The notes under the pieces are model-generated. The model was not told where the DNA came from. It saw only the letters and a list, made by a program, of their open reading frames with translations, and made no database searches. Both the position numbers and the translations under genes were made by a program. A DNA stretch of 43,980 nucleotides from a virus. Positions within the stretch are counted from its first letter, which is position 1. Every line of letters begins with the position of its first letter. Positions 31,442 through 39,245 of this stretch are shown in pieces. The stretch lies in IMG/VR virus record IMGVR_UViG_3300029826_000008, positions 1 to 43,980 of that record. One strand, given 5' to 3'.

Positions 31442-31621
31442 CTACCTTAACGGGATTCTCTCCTTGACATCCTTGTCAACCGAACGAACGCACCCCTTTG
31501 AAAAGCTGACGTTAAGAGATAACACCCCTTCAAACCTGCGCTCGTTCAAGTCTATCAGAACCCCCTCAAGGATTCTCAACAGCCAATCAAACTCACCTGC
31601 TTTACTGTCCACTTGTCTCAT
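31442..31621 (-). CDS. 59-residue hypothetical protein
   Basis: A frame of 59 residues starting MRQVDSKAGEFDWLLRILEG, then VLIDLNERRFEGVLSLNVSF and a charged C-terminus ending VKERIPLR. The helix 'FDWLLRILEGVLIDLNERRF' followed by a strand looks like a real small alpha/beta protein; I have no family name. It starts 21 bases after the stop of the ribbon-helix-helix candidate gene. ATG 31621 lacks a clear ribosome-binding site, and a sigma70-like -10 box overlaps it, so expression may depend on readthrough from upstream. Confidence 0.5.
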   Translation of the reverse strand: MRQVDSKAGEFDWLLRILEGVLIDLNERRFEGVLSLNVSFSKGCVRSVDKDVKERIPLR

Positions 31622-31646
31622 AGCACAAAACTTGTACTCGTGTCAA
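31617..31646 (-). promoter_or_regulatory. Possible sigma70 promoter with internal operator
   Basis: Minus strand: TTGACA (31646-31641), 18-base spacer, TATGAG (31622-31617). The spacer contains the inverted repeat ACAAGTTTTGT (31635-31625), similar to the ACAASTTGT palindrome of the three conserved motifs. It would drive the leader and scaffold/capsid genes. The -10 box overlaps the ATG of the 59-residue ORF, which argues against either the promoter or that start. Confidence 0.3.
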
Positions 31647-31915
31647 GTGCTTGGTTTTTCGTCGTGAGACACTTGAGACACTTTTTCCTTTTTCGGCTCA
31701 TCCTTCGGGAAAAGCGCCTCATACCGCTTCTTCTGTTCATTAAAATTGAACACCATGTCTCGATTGAACGAACGCTTGTGGTGGTCTGCCAACCTAACCA
31801 AAGCATCCCAAAGTTTCGGCGGCACAACAACCTTGCCGTACTTCGTCTCGGTTTCCTCTTGAATCATGTCAATCAACACTACGCTCTCGGCGCAATACTT
31901 GCGGTACTTGTCCAT
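31643..31915 (-). CDS. Ribbon-helix-helix-like putative regulator
   Basis: 90 residues. Residues about 25-58 (YGKVVVPPKLWDALVRLADH, then HKRSFNRDMVFNFNEQ) have the Arc/MetJ-type ribbon-helix-helix layout: a short beta strand, 'P-x-LW-AL-x-LA' first helix, 'R-S-x-N-x-xM' turn and second helix. Such proteins bind short inverted repeats as dimers. The C-terminus is Lys/Glu-rich and probably disordered. This is the only clear candidate DNA-binding regulator in the structural region; binding to the nearby ACAA/TTGT inverted repeats is a testable idea, not shown. Confidence 0.5.
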   Translation of the reverse strand: MDKYRKYCAESVVLIDMIQEETETKYGKVVVPPKLWDALVRLADHHKRSFNRDMVFNFNEQKKRYEALFPKDEPKKEKVSQVSHDEKPST

Positions 31916-32314
31916 CTATCCTCCTAACTCGATCCGGTTCCTCGCCATCCGTTTTCGCCAAACCTTCTCGGCCAACCGCTGTGCATCAATCGCCTTCGGC
32001 TTGCTCGGCCCCTCGCCGTTCTCAAGCGGCCTCAACCCCCTCGACCTCATCCACCGCTTGTAGTTGCTCCGAGTAGGGTTCTTGCAAAACTCCCGGTCCA
32101 TAGGCGTAGCGTCAGCACCCTTCGGCACAACGTCTGTCACACTTCTTATCCAATCCGCATCCTCGTTGGAACAGTTCGTTCCCGATACGCTGATGATCTT
32201 GTGCGCCTTTCGTTCTCCGCAACGAGGACACTTATGGGGCTTTTCGTCATTACTCGCAGTGATAATCTCAAAAACATGGTCGCAGTTGTCGCACTGGAAA
32301 TCGTATAGTGGCAT
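31916..32314 (-). CDS. FmdB-type zinc-ribbon protein
   Basis: 132 residues. N-terminal 'MPLYDFQCDNCDHVFE' and 'HKCPRCGERKAHKII' are the classic FmdB/zinc-ribbon domain (two CxxC pairs, residues about 8-34), which phages and bacteria use in small DNA- or RNA-associated proteins. The C-terminal two-thirds is basic (SNYKRWMRSRGLRPLENGEG; WRKRMARNR), compatible with nucleic-acid binding. Function in this phage is unknown. Close packing with both neighbours. Confidence 0.75.
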   Translation of the reverse strand: MPLYDFQCDNCDHVFEIITASNDEKPHKCPRCGERKAHKIISVSGTNCSNEDADWIRSVTDVVPKGADATPMDREFCKNPTRSNYKRWMRSRGLRPLENGEGPSKPKAIDAQRLAEKVWRKRMARNRIELGG

Positions 32315-32316
32315 CG

Positions 32317-32616
32317 CTAATCACCATATTTAATTAAAACCTTTTGAAGCAAGTTTATTTCGCCAAATGAAATTGTAAAAGTATCATTTTCGAAACAACG
32401 AAGATTTTCAGAATAGCCGTGTATCTTTTCGCCTTTAAAATAATTTATTACATTTATAGCAAACATCCTATCCCCAAAGGGCCTAACCTCAATATCCATC
32501 CTGTCTGACCTAATATAAACCTGGTCCCCGTCTTTGACTAAAAGAGATTCGCCATCTTTTGAAAAGAAATTTTTAACTAACTCATCCTTAAGATAATCAC
32601 TGAAAAATGTTGCCAT
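32317..32616 (-). CDS. Hypothetical AT-rich protein
   Basis: 99 residues starting MATFFSDYLKDELVKNFFSK; the rest alternates strands (SLLVKDGDQVYIRSDRMDIE, DTFTISFGEINLLQKVLIKY). No family recognised. The gene is AT-richer than neighbours. Its start region is peculiar: instead of a normal ribosome-binding site, the ATG is preceded on the minus strand by eight Ts and eight Gs and a T, so the G-run is the only candidate ribosome-binding sequence. Confidence 0.55.
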   Translation of the reverse strand: MATFFSDYLKDELVKNFFSKDGESLLVKDGDQVYIRSDRMDIEVRPFGDRMFAINVINYFKGEKIHGYSENLRCFENDTFTISFGEINLLQKVLIKYGD

Positions 32617-32617
32617 A

Positions 32618-32633
32618 CCCCCCCCAAAAAAAA
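32618..32633 (-). repeat. Homopolymer pair (C8 A8) at a start site
   Basis: Plus-strand bases 32618-32625 are eight Cs and 32626-32633 eight As, i.e. T8 G8 directly upstream of the ATG at 32616. Such runs slip easily during replication, and length changes would alter the spacing between G-run and start codon. Confidence 0.8.
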
Positions 32634-32646
32634 GATACGATTATAG

Positions 32647-32946
32647 CTACTCCCCATCATCCCCCGACAAATACTTCTTCTTGATGTCAGCCTCAACGCT
32701 CAACCCGTCCAAGGGGCCGTCAAGGAATTGAATCTCAATAGGTACAGAATCGCCGCTATAGGCAACCGGCATCTTAGATACGACAATCACATGGCATAGA
32801 TCGTCTATTTGCATCAATCCTCCTTGCTTGGCCTCGGCAACAGCACCGAGTGCTTCGGCTTTATACTTCTCGATCTGTCTTCGGTAGTCCTCAATTTTCC
32901 ACTTATACAATTCCAATTGGGCCTTGTATGTGCGGTCTTTAAACAT
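32647..32946 (-). CDS. Small protein with copied coiled-coil segment
   Basis: 99 residues from ATG 32946 (TAATG overlap with the upstream stop); a longer frame to 33003 lies in the upstream gene. Residues 7-38 (KAQLELYKWKIEDYRRQIEK then YKAEALGAVAEA) are nearly the same as KAQVELLKGKIEVYRSQIEK and following in the 650-residue coiled-coil protein, and the DNA also aligns (about four-fifths identity over 96 bases by eye). The C-terminal part (MQIDDLCHVIVVSKM, FLDGPLDGLSVEADI) is different and beta-like. Looks like a fusion of a copied coiled-coil arm to another domain; function unknown. Confidence 0.6.
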   Translation of the reverse strand: MFKDRTYKAQLELYKWKIEDYRRQIEKYKAEALGAVAEAKQGGLMQIDDLCHVIVVSKMPVAYSGDSVPIEIQFLDGPLDGLSVEADIKKKYLSGDDGE

Positions 32947-33161
32947 TACCCCCCCACTTTTTTGTCTGCTTTTGCCTCCGTAAAAAATCTTTCGGCCCCA
33001 CAAGGATCACTAAGCGCCCGAACAAGCCCCTCAACCCCTGCATTAAAACAATCCGCTCTCGCTCGGACATCTAAGCCATGAAGCCACGCTTTTTGGTAAA
33101 GGTCTTTAGCCCACTGAACAATGGCGTCTGTTGTGACCATAGCACCAGACTCTTGTTCCAT
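32946..33161 (-). CDS. Small hypothetical protein after portal
   Basis: 71 residues from ATG 33161, overlapping the portal stop as TGATG with AAGGAGG four bases upstream (a TTG at 33164 is less likely). Helical: VTTDAIVQWAKDLYQKAWLH then DVRARADCFNAGVEGLVRAL. No family recognised. Stop overlaps the next ATG as TAATG. Confidence 0.6.
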   Translation of the reverse strand: MEQESGAMVTTDAIVQWAKDLYQKAWLHGLDVRARADCFNAGVEGLVRALSDPCGAERFFTEAKADKKVGG

Positions 33162-35347
33162 CAATCCTCCTTGTTATTAGACTTCAACCCCTTCTCCCGG
33201 TTCGGCCCCTGGCTTCTCTGCTTTGCCTCGGCAACCTTCGTCTCGTTGCTCAACTCCACCTTCCGGTTCTCGGATTCCCGCTCGGCGTTCTTGATCTCGT
33301 TCACCGTCCGCGCCCGCTCAATCGCCAACTTCTCACGGTCAAACTCTACACCGGCACGTTTCACTTCAATTTCAACCTGCTTGGCCTCGATCTCCTTCAT
33401 AATCTTCTGGGTGTCGGCTCTCAACTTTTCAGCCTGTGCCTGTTTCACCTGGAAGTCGGCTACCTCTGTCATACCCGGTTGCTGCGGCGTAGCCTCTGGG
33501 TTGAACACTTGGTCAAGCGGCGGCAACTCGCCCTTCTTCAATGCGGCCTTAAACTGCTTCTCGTCCATCTGCCCAAGCTCGGCAAAAAACTGTGCGGCCT
33601 GTTCCGGCAAACCCAACTGTTGCAATTTCTCCATCAGTTCGCCAATAGGCCCTTGCTTCATTCGAGACACAATCTCCTTGCGCCCCTTAAACTCCAAAGC
33701 CTCAAGCACGGCCTCTGCATCCAGCATCCCCAATCGGCCAAGCTCCAACGCTTCCTCTCTGTGCTGGACTTTACTAACCGGCATGGTAGAGCCGGACACT
33801 ACATTCAGTTTGGCGGGGATAATAAGGTCGCGCCCCTTCACCCCAAGGGACACCGCGCCACCTTCCTGCTCGTAGCTGATCCAGCGTTCCTCGACGTACC
33901 AGTTTGCCGCCAAAGATACGAACATCCGCCCACGGTCACGGATTAGTTTGTAGTAGTTTCTGAGTTTGGAGCGAAGTAGGGTAGCCACCCGTTCCAAGAT
34001 AACCGCAATGCTCTTGTAGGCCGTTGCGCTCGTATCGTTTTGCTCCATGTCGAACGCACCGGAAATAGTAAACAGAAGCCCACGGTACATCTCAAGCGCG
34101 TCCTTCAGGTCGGCTGGAATCTTCGGCGGGTCCATGTACCGCAACGAATCGGCTACCAAGTGATTCTGCGGGTTCACAATACCCGGCGCATTGGTGAACT
34201 CGGAGTTTGCCACGCCTGAGTTTTTGGGGTTGATGATCTTTACCCTTGACAGCCTGTCTTTTAATAGAGTAAACTGCGAGATTGTCTTGTTGATTTCAAT
34301 CTGCAAACCCTCAAGCTGCTCTAAATCCGTACATCCCCAATGATTCGTCGTGTCCCGAATGCTCACCGCAACACTAAAAGGAAACCGCGAAAACAAATAC
34401 GTCTGCGCCGCCTCGTCAAGCGTCAACGCCTCCCAATTTATAGACGGGTTCTTTACGTCATCCAGAACAATATCACCACCGTTGCAGGTATGAACGCATC
34501 TAATATTTCCAGGATATAGGTCATATTCCGTGTCTCCCTCTGTGGTGCGGGAAAAGTCCTTAACCCAAGCCTCGACAATCAGCACATCCTCGTCTAGTTC
34601 GTTCGTCTCGCTCAACTGGTTCATAACGTGCTTTACAACGGACCCAATTGTCGTAAAGTATCCCCTCGTCCGTGACACATTGCTCGTCACCGTCAGGCGG
34701 TCGTCCTTGATCTTGTCGATCCAATCTTTGTCGGCCTGAATCTTCGCTGCGTGTTCCGGCCATCGGCGTCTCGCCTCCCTCACGTTCATCGGCCAAAAAT
34801 GCAGCATCGCCAACGCCTGTTCGGGCTTCGCCTTCACTGGATACCAACCGAAATGGTACGGGTCCACCAAATCAGTTCTTACTTCCCCAAGGCCGTATTC
34901 GTCATCGGGGTCGAAGCGCATCTTCTCAATGGTAATCCCGTATGTCTCTCCATTGGATACGCTTTCCTCAAGAATGCCCTGCTGCTCTGTCTCTCTCCAC
35001 CAATGCTCACAGGTATGCGGCAGCACTTCAACCGCCATCTGCTGGTTTTCCGGCAAGTCACCCGCTGGCAGGACGTTGAATGTCGGATTGTTGTCTGTAA
35101 GCATCGCAACGGTGCGTTGCCTGTGGGTAAATAGAAGGTTCGCAGAAACAAGCGGCACCCCACGTTTCGCCTTGTTGCGCCAGTGCTTGTTTCGGGAAAG
35201 CTCATAGCAGCGGTGCCACTTGTCGGGGAGGCCCTGCTCGTCCTTGAACTTCAAAACGTCCTCAAGCAGCTTGAATACCTCTCTGCCAACCTTCTCGCTT
35301 CCCTCCGGGGAAAGCAACTCGTTATTCTGCATGATCGTCTTTTGCAT
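33161..35347 (-). CDS. Portal protein
   Basis: 728 residues, about the length of P22-type portals. Conserved features: 'RCYELSRNKHWRNKAKRGVP' and 'VSANLLFTHRQRTVAMLTDN' near the N-terminus, 'VDPYHFGWYP' (about 161-170), a central 'GCTDLEQLEGLQIEINKTIS' helix, 'LLFTISGAFDMEQNDTSATAYKSI' and a C-terminal coiled coil (AEKLRADTQKIMKEIEAKQV). It forms the dodecameric ring at one capsid vertex, through which DNA is packaged and to which the adaptor binds. Position between terminase and scaffold agrees. ATG 35347 has AAGGGGG upstream; ATG 35332 is an alternative. Confidence 0.9.
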   Translation of the reverse strand: MQKTIMQNNELLSPEGSEKVGREVFKLLEDVLKFKDEQGLPDKWHRCYELSRNKHWRNKAKRGVPLVSANLLFTHRQRTVAMLTDNNPTFNVLPAGDLPENQQMAVEVLPHTCEHWWRETEQQGILEESVSNGETYGITIEKMRFDPDDEYGLGEVRTDLVDPYHFGWYPVKAKPEQALAMLHFWPMNVREARRRWPEHAAKIQADKDWIDKIKDDRLTVTSNVSRTRGYFTTIGSVVKHVMNQLSETNELDEDVLIVEAWVKDFSRTTEGDTEYDLYPGNIRCVHTCNGGDIVLDDVKNPSINWEALTLDEAAQTYLFSRFPFSVAVSIRDTTNHWGCTDLEQLEGLQIEINKTISQFTLLKDRLSRVKIINPKNSGVANSEFTNAPGIVNPQNHLVADSLRYMDPPKIPADLKDALEMYRGLLFTISGAFDMEQNDTSATAYKSIAVILERVATLLRSKLRNYYKLIRDRGRMFVSLAANWYVEERWISYEQEGGAVSLGVKGRDLIIPAKLNVVSGSTMPVSKVQHREEALELGRLGMLDAEAVLEALEFKGRKEIVSRMKQGPIGELMEKLQQLGLPEQAAQFFAELGQMDEKQFKAALKKGELPPLDQVFNPEATPQQPGMTEVADFQVKQAQAEKLRADTQKIMKEIEAKQVEIEVKRAGVEFDREKLAIERARTVNEIKNAERESENRKVELSNETKVAEAKQRSQGPNREKGLKSNNKED

Positions 35348-35627
35348 TCCCGGCCCCCTTCACCGACAGCCAATACCGATTCGTCCCATCGTAATTTTCG
35401 GAAACCAGTAAACGCTTCGGGTTCGGATCGTTGAATACTCGCTTCGGACAATACGGACACATCATGTACTGGCTCGGCACCCCATCAATCCAGGGCCTCG
35501 GAACTTCCCTCTCGGGAGGAAACTTGCTCTTGAAAAGATCGCTCTGAATCGGGTACTCTATCCTCGTGTCCAAATCCAACCTTGCCACGGTCATAAAACA
35601 ATTCTCGCAACACAAGTAGATGTCCAT
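35322..35627 (-). CDS. Zinc-binding protein before portal
   Basis: 101 residues. N-terminal CCENC (6-10) and MMCPYCPKR (about 55-63) make a split four-cysteine zinc site; the rest is Pro-rich, with the C-terminus YDGTNRYWLSVKG. Unknown family. It overlaps the portal start by 26 bases and begins in a TAATG overlap with the upstream stop, with GAGGAAG ribosome-binding site. Confidence 0.6.
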   Translation of the reverse strand: MDIYLCCENCFMTVARLDLDTRIEYPIQSDLFKSKFPPEREVPRPWIDGVPSQYMMCPYCPKRVFNDPNPKRLLVSENYDGTNRYWLSVKGAGNAKDDHAE

Positions 35628-35866
35628 TATCGCTTCCTCGGCTCATTCAAATCGCCAATCGTTGACACCCTCGGTTCCTCGGCTTCGGCCATCGCTTCCT
35701 CAAACGGGTCGCCGCCAGGGTCCGCTTGAGAACCTTGGTTCCTTGTTGGCGTTGCAATGGAACTCATCATGGGAAGCTCCCTTGAGTTTCGCCCCATCCA
35801 ATACCCAAGAAGAATGCACCCGACCGCCGATAGCAAAATACTAAAATACGGTATCAACCAAATCAT
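35627..35866 (-). CDS. Small single-span membrane protein
   Basis: 79 residues from ATG 35866 (GGAGG seven bases upstream), inside the end of the terminase gene (26-base overlap). One clear hydrophobic segment IWLIPYFSILLSAVGCILLG (residues 2-21), then a polar Pro/Glu-rich tail (PGGDPFEEAMAEAEEPRVS), so an N-out or N-in single-pass protein with a cytoplasmic or periplasmic tail. An inner-membrane protein inside the packaging operon is unusual; function unknown. A longer frame to 35929 has a weaker start. Confidence 0.6.
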   Translation of the reverse strand: MIWLIPYFSILLSAVGCILLGYWMGRNSRELPMMSSIATPTRNQGSQADPGGDPFEEAMAEAEEPRVSTIGDLNEPRKR

Positions 35867-38579
35867 CCCCGTCCTCCCCGTCAAGTAACTCCATCTCAAC
35901 CCCTGCATGATAACCCGCATAGTCCTCAAACGGGTCGCCGCCCATCGCCTTCAACCTCTCTAATCGTAAATCCGTAGGACTCAACTTCTCGTTCGGCATC
36001 TTCAACTCTACTGGCCGTGACATGAACACCAGACTGACCGCATCGTAGATATGATCCTCGGCTTTTCCATCCACATCTTCGGGGTCTGTCTGACTCTGCT
36101 GCAACTGCGGGATCGTTCTGATAAACTGTGGGCAAGTCTCAAAGACTTGGAACATAGGCTGGTCGCCGTTCTCAGGCACTCTCAACCGCTCATGGAACTG
36201 CTTGATCTTCTGATTCCTCGTCGCGTCCCCCGGGTAGCCGTTGATACCGTACATCGCAAACACTTCATCCGTACTCGGCCCCTGCCCACCACCCATGTAC
36301 GAAGGCTTCCGGCTGAAACAGTCAGGCGATAGAATGTACTCGACGGGCCGAATCGGCACCCCGCAATCAAAACCGTTGACCACCATCCCGCCGGTTTCCG
36401 TTCTCAGCCCAATCAATTTCTCGTGCTTGATAATCCCCTCGGCTATCTGACTATCGCTCATTCTCAGCCCGGTATCCGGCACACCCGTAAAACCGTACCA
36501 CTCGGAAAACAGATAAAGTCTCCCGTCTGCGTCCGTGTAAAACCAGTTGCATGAAAACGGTTTCCCAAAACCCCAATCGAATCCGAAATAGATAGGCGCA
36601 TGGGCAGGAACTTCATGCTTCGGACAAACATGGTGCTTCCGAGAAAAGTTGAACATCTGCCCTACGAATATCTCCCAATCCCCGTCAAGATAAGCTGACC
36701 TGTACGGCTCGGGCATGGCCTTCACACGATTGATATATCCGGGGTCGCGCTCCATCAGAATAGGATTGTCCTCAAGCAAAGCCGGAATGTACGCCCGAAC
36801 CATCCCACCTTCCTCGTCAGGTGCCTTCCTCAACCCGTAATAAATCGTATGCCCCAAACGCCTATGCGGATGCTCGTAAACAGGCCCGTACAACTCCGGC
36901 TCCCGCATTCGCTTGACGGCTTCATCTGTGTCGATTATGCAGAAATCTACGAACATCGACTTACAGAACTCATGCCCCGGCCCTCCTGGGTTGCTACCAC
37001 AAATAATCCCCGGCACCTTACCGATATATTGCTCTGGAATCTCAAGCGCACAACGAACACGGTTTCTCAGGTAGGTGTATTGGAACTCCGTAAAGGTCGA
37101 TAACTCGTCCACGACAAGAAGGTGTATCTCGGCACCATGATAACCCATAATGTCTTGCTCATACTGAGCATGGCAGAAATGAATAATCGACCCATTACTT
37201 AGAACATACCGCCGCTTCCGGTCAGAATATTCCCCGTACTTGTTCCCCCATTCCATTAGAATAGGTAAGATATGGTTTCTTTCCAACTCTGGATAAATAC
37301 GGCGAAACAGATAGACTTGCAGCTTCGGGATACGCATCGCCCATATTAGGGATTCGTAGCGGATAGCGTGGCTGTTGTGGGTGACTATGAAATCGTCGGT
37401 AATGTAAAGGCCATTTGGATTGTCAACGGTTATGCACTGCGCTTCGGCATCCCTTGAGTATTTAATCCCAACAACACGCCTACAAAGTTTTGACACGCCT
37501 CCGTTAAATTCATCAACACACAACGCAATCTTTCTTGGCAATGAGAATATCTCGGAGTCTTTTGGGGTTTGAATATGCAGAACATATGCAAGCTGCCCGT
37601 TTTTCTTTTCGCCTGAAGTGTCCGTGAAGGTAGGATTTTTTGTGGAAATTGTTGCTCGGCCACCAATGCTTTGAATAATCCACCTTACATCCTCTGCCAA
37701 CTGCTTGCTTATAGTGGTGTATGAACACCATCCAGACCTATGATCTACCGTCCCATCAGTATCCATGAGGCCCCGAAGAATCTCCATGCGGTCTTCCAGT
37801 GGGGCGACCTTATAGCTCCTTGGAATAAACTTCGTAGCTGCCCCACACCCCATCAACTTAAGACCCTCCAAGGCTGCAACTGTCTCACCGCCGACAATAC
37901 TGTACGAAATATCCCGGCTCAAACTGTTTACACGATCATCCCCAACACCCTTTACTCTGGCGGCAATATAAGGATCACCCGTTGCAAAATTTACTGTACG
38001 CTGAGTAATCGAACCATCCCCAAGTATCACCCCAAGTGTGTATGGGTCTATCGTTCGACTGGCTCTGTTCCCGGCATGGCCCGTTGGGGGCGTAAAAACA
38101 ACGGGTTTTGTCATTGGAATTAAGGGCCAATACGGTCTACGCCCAGCGGCTTTCTCGGCAATCTGTTTGTCAACATACGCTTTTAACTCGGCGGTTGTAG
38201 ACACCTTAAACTCTGGCAAATGTTCATGCTCTTTTACCTTAACAAACCGTCTACGGCTTGACATTTTCCATTGCCAAAGGTGGTCTAAGGTGCATTCAGT
38301 AGAAGACCCATCAGCGAAAGATACCCTGTAAAGCGGCTGGACTCCTTGTGGGTGGACTTGTATAACCCTTGCGATAGACCCATCTGGATTGCTTACTTGA
38401 GAGCCAACCTTCATGTCTCTCATTTGCTTTGGGCCAAACGGAGTCATTACGATTGAATCTAAGCTCCCCGCTTTCCCAGGACCGGCGGAGCCCCCAAACA
38501 AAATTTCATTGGCAGGACACTCACTTAGCAATAACTGCTTCGGCTGCGGCTTGTAGTCTATCTCTAAGGTTTCAGCCAA
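35841..38579 (-). CDS. Terminase large subunit, intein-containing
   Basis: 912 codons; 546 residues after removal of the 366-residue intein. The packaging ATPase: adenine-binding KPQPKQ (10-15), P-loop GGSAGPGK interrupted by the intein and continued SHAIRYES, Walker B LLVVDE in 'HLLVVDELSTF', and coupling motif GSNPGG. The C-terminal RNase H-like nuclease has FGFDWGFGKP, FDCGVP and DHIYDAVS acidic residues. It packages DNA into the procapsid through the portal. Start is TTG 38579, two bases after the upstream stop; no better start exists before the conserved KPQPKQ. The 3' end overlaps the next gene by 26 bases. Confidence 0.93.
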   Translation of the reverse strand: MAETLEIDYKPQPKQLLLSECPANEILFGGSAGPGKAGSLDSIVMTPFGPKQMRDMKVGSQVSNPDGSIARVIQVHPQGVQPLYRVSFADGSSTECTLDHLWQWKMSSRRRFVKVKEHEHLPEFKVSTTAELKAYVDKQIAEKAAGRRPYWPLIPMTKPVVFTPPTGHAGNRASRTIDPYTLGVILGDGSITQRTVNFATGDPYIAARVKGVGDDRVNSLSRDISYSIVGGETVAALEGLKLMGCGAATKFIPRSYKVAPLEDRMEILRGLMDTDGTVDHRSGWCSYTTISKQLAEDVRWIIQSIGGRATISTKNPTFTDTSGEKKNGQLAYVLHIQTPKDSEIFSLPRKIALCVDEFNGGVSKLCRRVVGIKYSRDAEAQCITVDNPNGLYITDDFIVTHNSHAIRYESLIWAMRIPKLQVYLFRRIYPELERNHILPILMEWGNKYGEYSDRKRRYVLSNGSIIHFCHAQYEQDIMGYHGAEIHLLVVDELSTFTEFQYTYLRNRVRCALEIPEQYIGKVPGIICGSNPGGPGHEFCKSMFVDFCIIDTDEAVKRMREPELYGPVYEHPHRRLGHTIYYGLRKAPDEEGGMVRAYIPALLEDNPILMERDPGYINRVKAMPEPYRSAYLDGDWEIFVGQMFNFSRKHHVCPKHEVPAHAPIYFGFDWGFGKPFSCNWFYTDADGRLYLFSEWYGFTGVPDTGLRMSDSQIAEGIIKHEKLIGLRTETGGMVVNGFDCGVPIRPVEYILSPDCFSRKPSYMGGGQGPSTDEVFAMYGINGYPGDATRNQKIKQFHERLRVPENGDQPMFQVFETCPQFIRTIPQLQQSQTDPEDVDGKAEDHIYDAVSLVFMSRPVELKMPNEKLSPTDLRLERLKAMGGDPFEDYAGYHAGVEMELLDGEDGDDLVDTVF
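37374..38471 (-). mobile_element. LAGLIDADG intein in terminase P-loop, probable class 3
   Basis: 366 residues (37-402 of the terminase frame) inserted between the P-loop Lys and Ser. N-terminal block A 'AGSLDSIVMTPFG' starts with Ala instead of Cys/Ser; block B is 'TECTLDHLWQW'. Blocks C and E are LAGLIDADG motifs 'LGVILGDGSITQ' and 'LRGLMDTDGTVD'. The end is 'QCITVDNPNGLYITDDFIVT' then HN, followed by extein Ser. Ala1, Trp after the block-B His, Cys in block F and Thr before HN match the W-C-T set of class 3 inteins, known from mycobacteriophage Bethlehem terminase, in which the block-F Cys starts splicing. In-frame removal restores an intact GPGKS P-loop. Confidence 0.9.
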
Positions 38580-38581
38580 AA

Positions 38582-38767
38582 TTATTTGAACCCCCCAAAC
38601 ATCCTCCCCCCGCTCGAATGAACGTCCAGCGTCACGTTTTTGCTCTTCGGCAAAGGCAACTCAATCACTTCGTCAATCCCCAAATACTGCTTAACCGAAA
38701 TTCCCCCTACCTCTACCTCGACTTCTGCCGCATTCGTGGCAATGTCAGTCAACTTCACCGTTACCAT
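38582..38767 (-). CDS. Small protein between terminase genes
   Basis: 61 residues from ATG 38767 (GGAGG upstream), overlapping the end of the previous gene by 23 bases. Sequence VKLTDIATNAAEVEVEVGGI followed by IDEVIELPLPKSKNVTLDVH: a beta-rich small domain ending in Gly-rich SSGGRMFGGFK. No known family. A longer frame to 38875 would lie inside the putative small terminase with an Arg-rich, unlikely N-terminus. Confidence 0.6.
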   Translation of the reverse strand: MVTVKLTDIATNAAEVEVEVGGISVKQYLGIDEVIELPLPKSKNVTLDVHSSGGRMFGGFK

Positions 38768-39239
38768 GCACCGCCTCCAAGAGTTTTTCGTTCGTGAACA
38801 TCTTCGGCATCTTTTTTGGCTCGGGCATATACGTTTTAATCGTGATATGCGTACCCTTGCCCTTGCCACCCTCATCCTCTTTCACAACACAAAGCCCCAA
38901 GTCCTTCGTCAGCTTCTCAGCCGCCTTCAGCCGCAACTCGTAATCGGGGTCCATGCACTCCAACAGCGTGTGCGCCACCGCCCCCTTCTTCTTGCCTACC
39001 GCCACCACCCGCCAGTGTTCAGGCAACGTCTCAGGGTCAACCTCGCTCGGCACCGTAATACGCAACGGCACAACAGCCTGTAACGCCTCCTTCACAGCAC
39101 CGGCCACCGTCTTCGCGCTTAGAGAACATTCCTCGTAAGCCTCGTCCAACGGCCTACGCAACTCCTTGATAATATCGTCCCGCGTAAGGGCCGTCTCGCC
39201 TCGCTTAGCTACTGCCTTGTCATCTTTTTTCTTTGCCAT
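38745..39239 (-). CDS. Putative terminase small subunit
   Basis: 164 residues from ATG 39239 (GTG 39245 would add two). N-terminal part is basic and helical (MAKKKDDKAVAKRGETALTR); the core 'LLECMDPDYELRLKAAEKLTKDLGL' (about 92-116) matches the 'D-xx-LRLKAAE-L-K-LGL' helix common in phage small terminases, and the C-terminus binds as a tail (YMPEPKKMPKMFTNEKLLEA). Two genes before the large subunit, this is the expected place for TerS, which recognises the packaging site. Identity is inferred, not certain. Directly follows conserved motif site C, leaving almost no leader. Confidence 0.6.
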   Translation of the reverse strand: MAKKKDDKAVAKRGETALTRDDIIKELRRPLDEAYEECSLSAKTVAGAVKEALQAVVPLRITVPSEVDPETLPEHWRVVAVGKKKGAVAHTLLECMDPDYELRLKAAEKLTKDLGLCVVKEDEGGKGKGTHITIKTYMPEPKKMPKMFTNEKLLEAVHGNGEVD

Positions 39240-39245
39240 GTCCAC

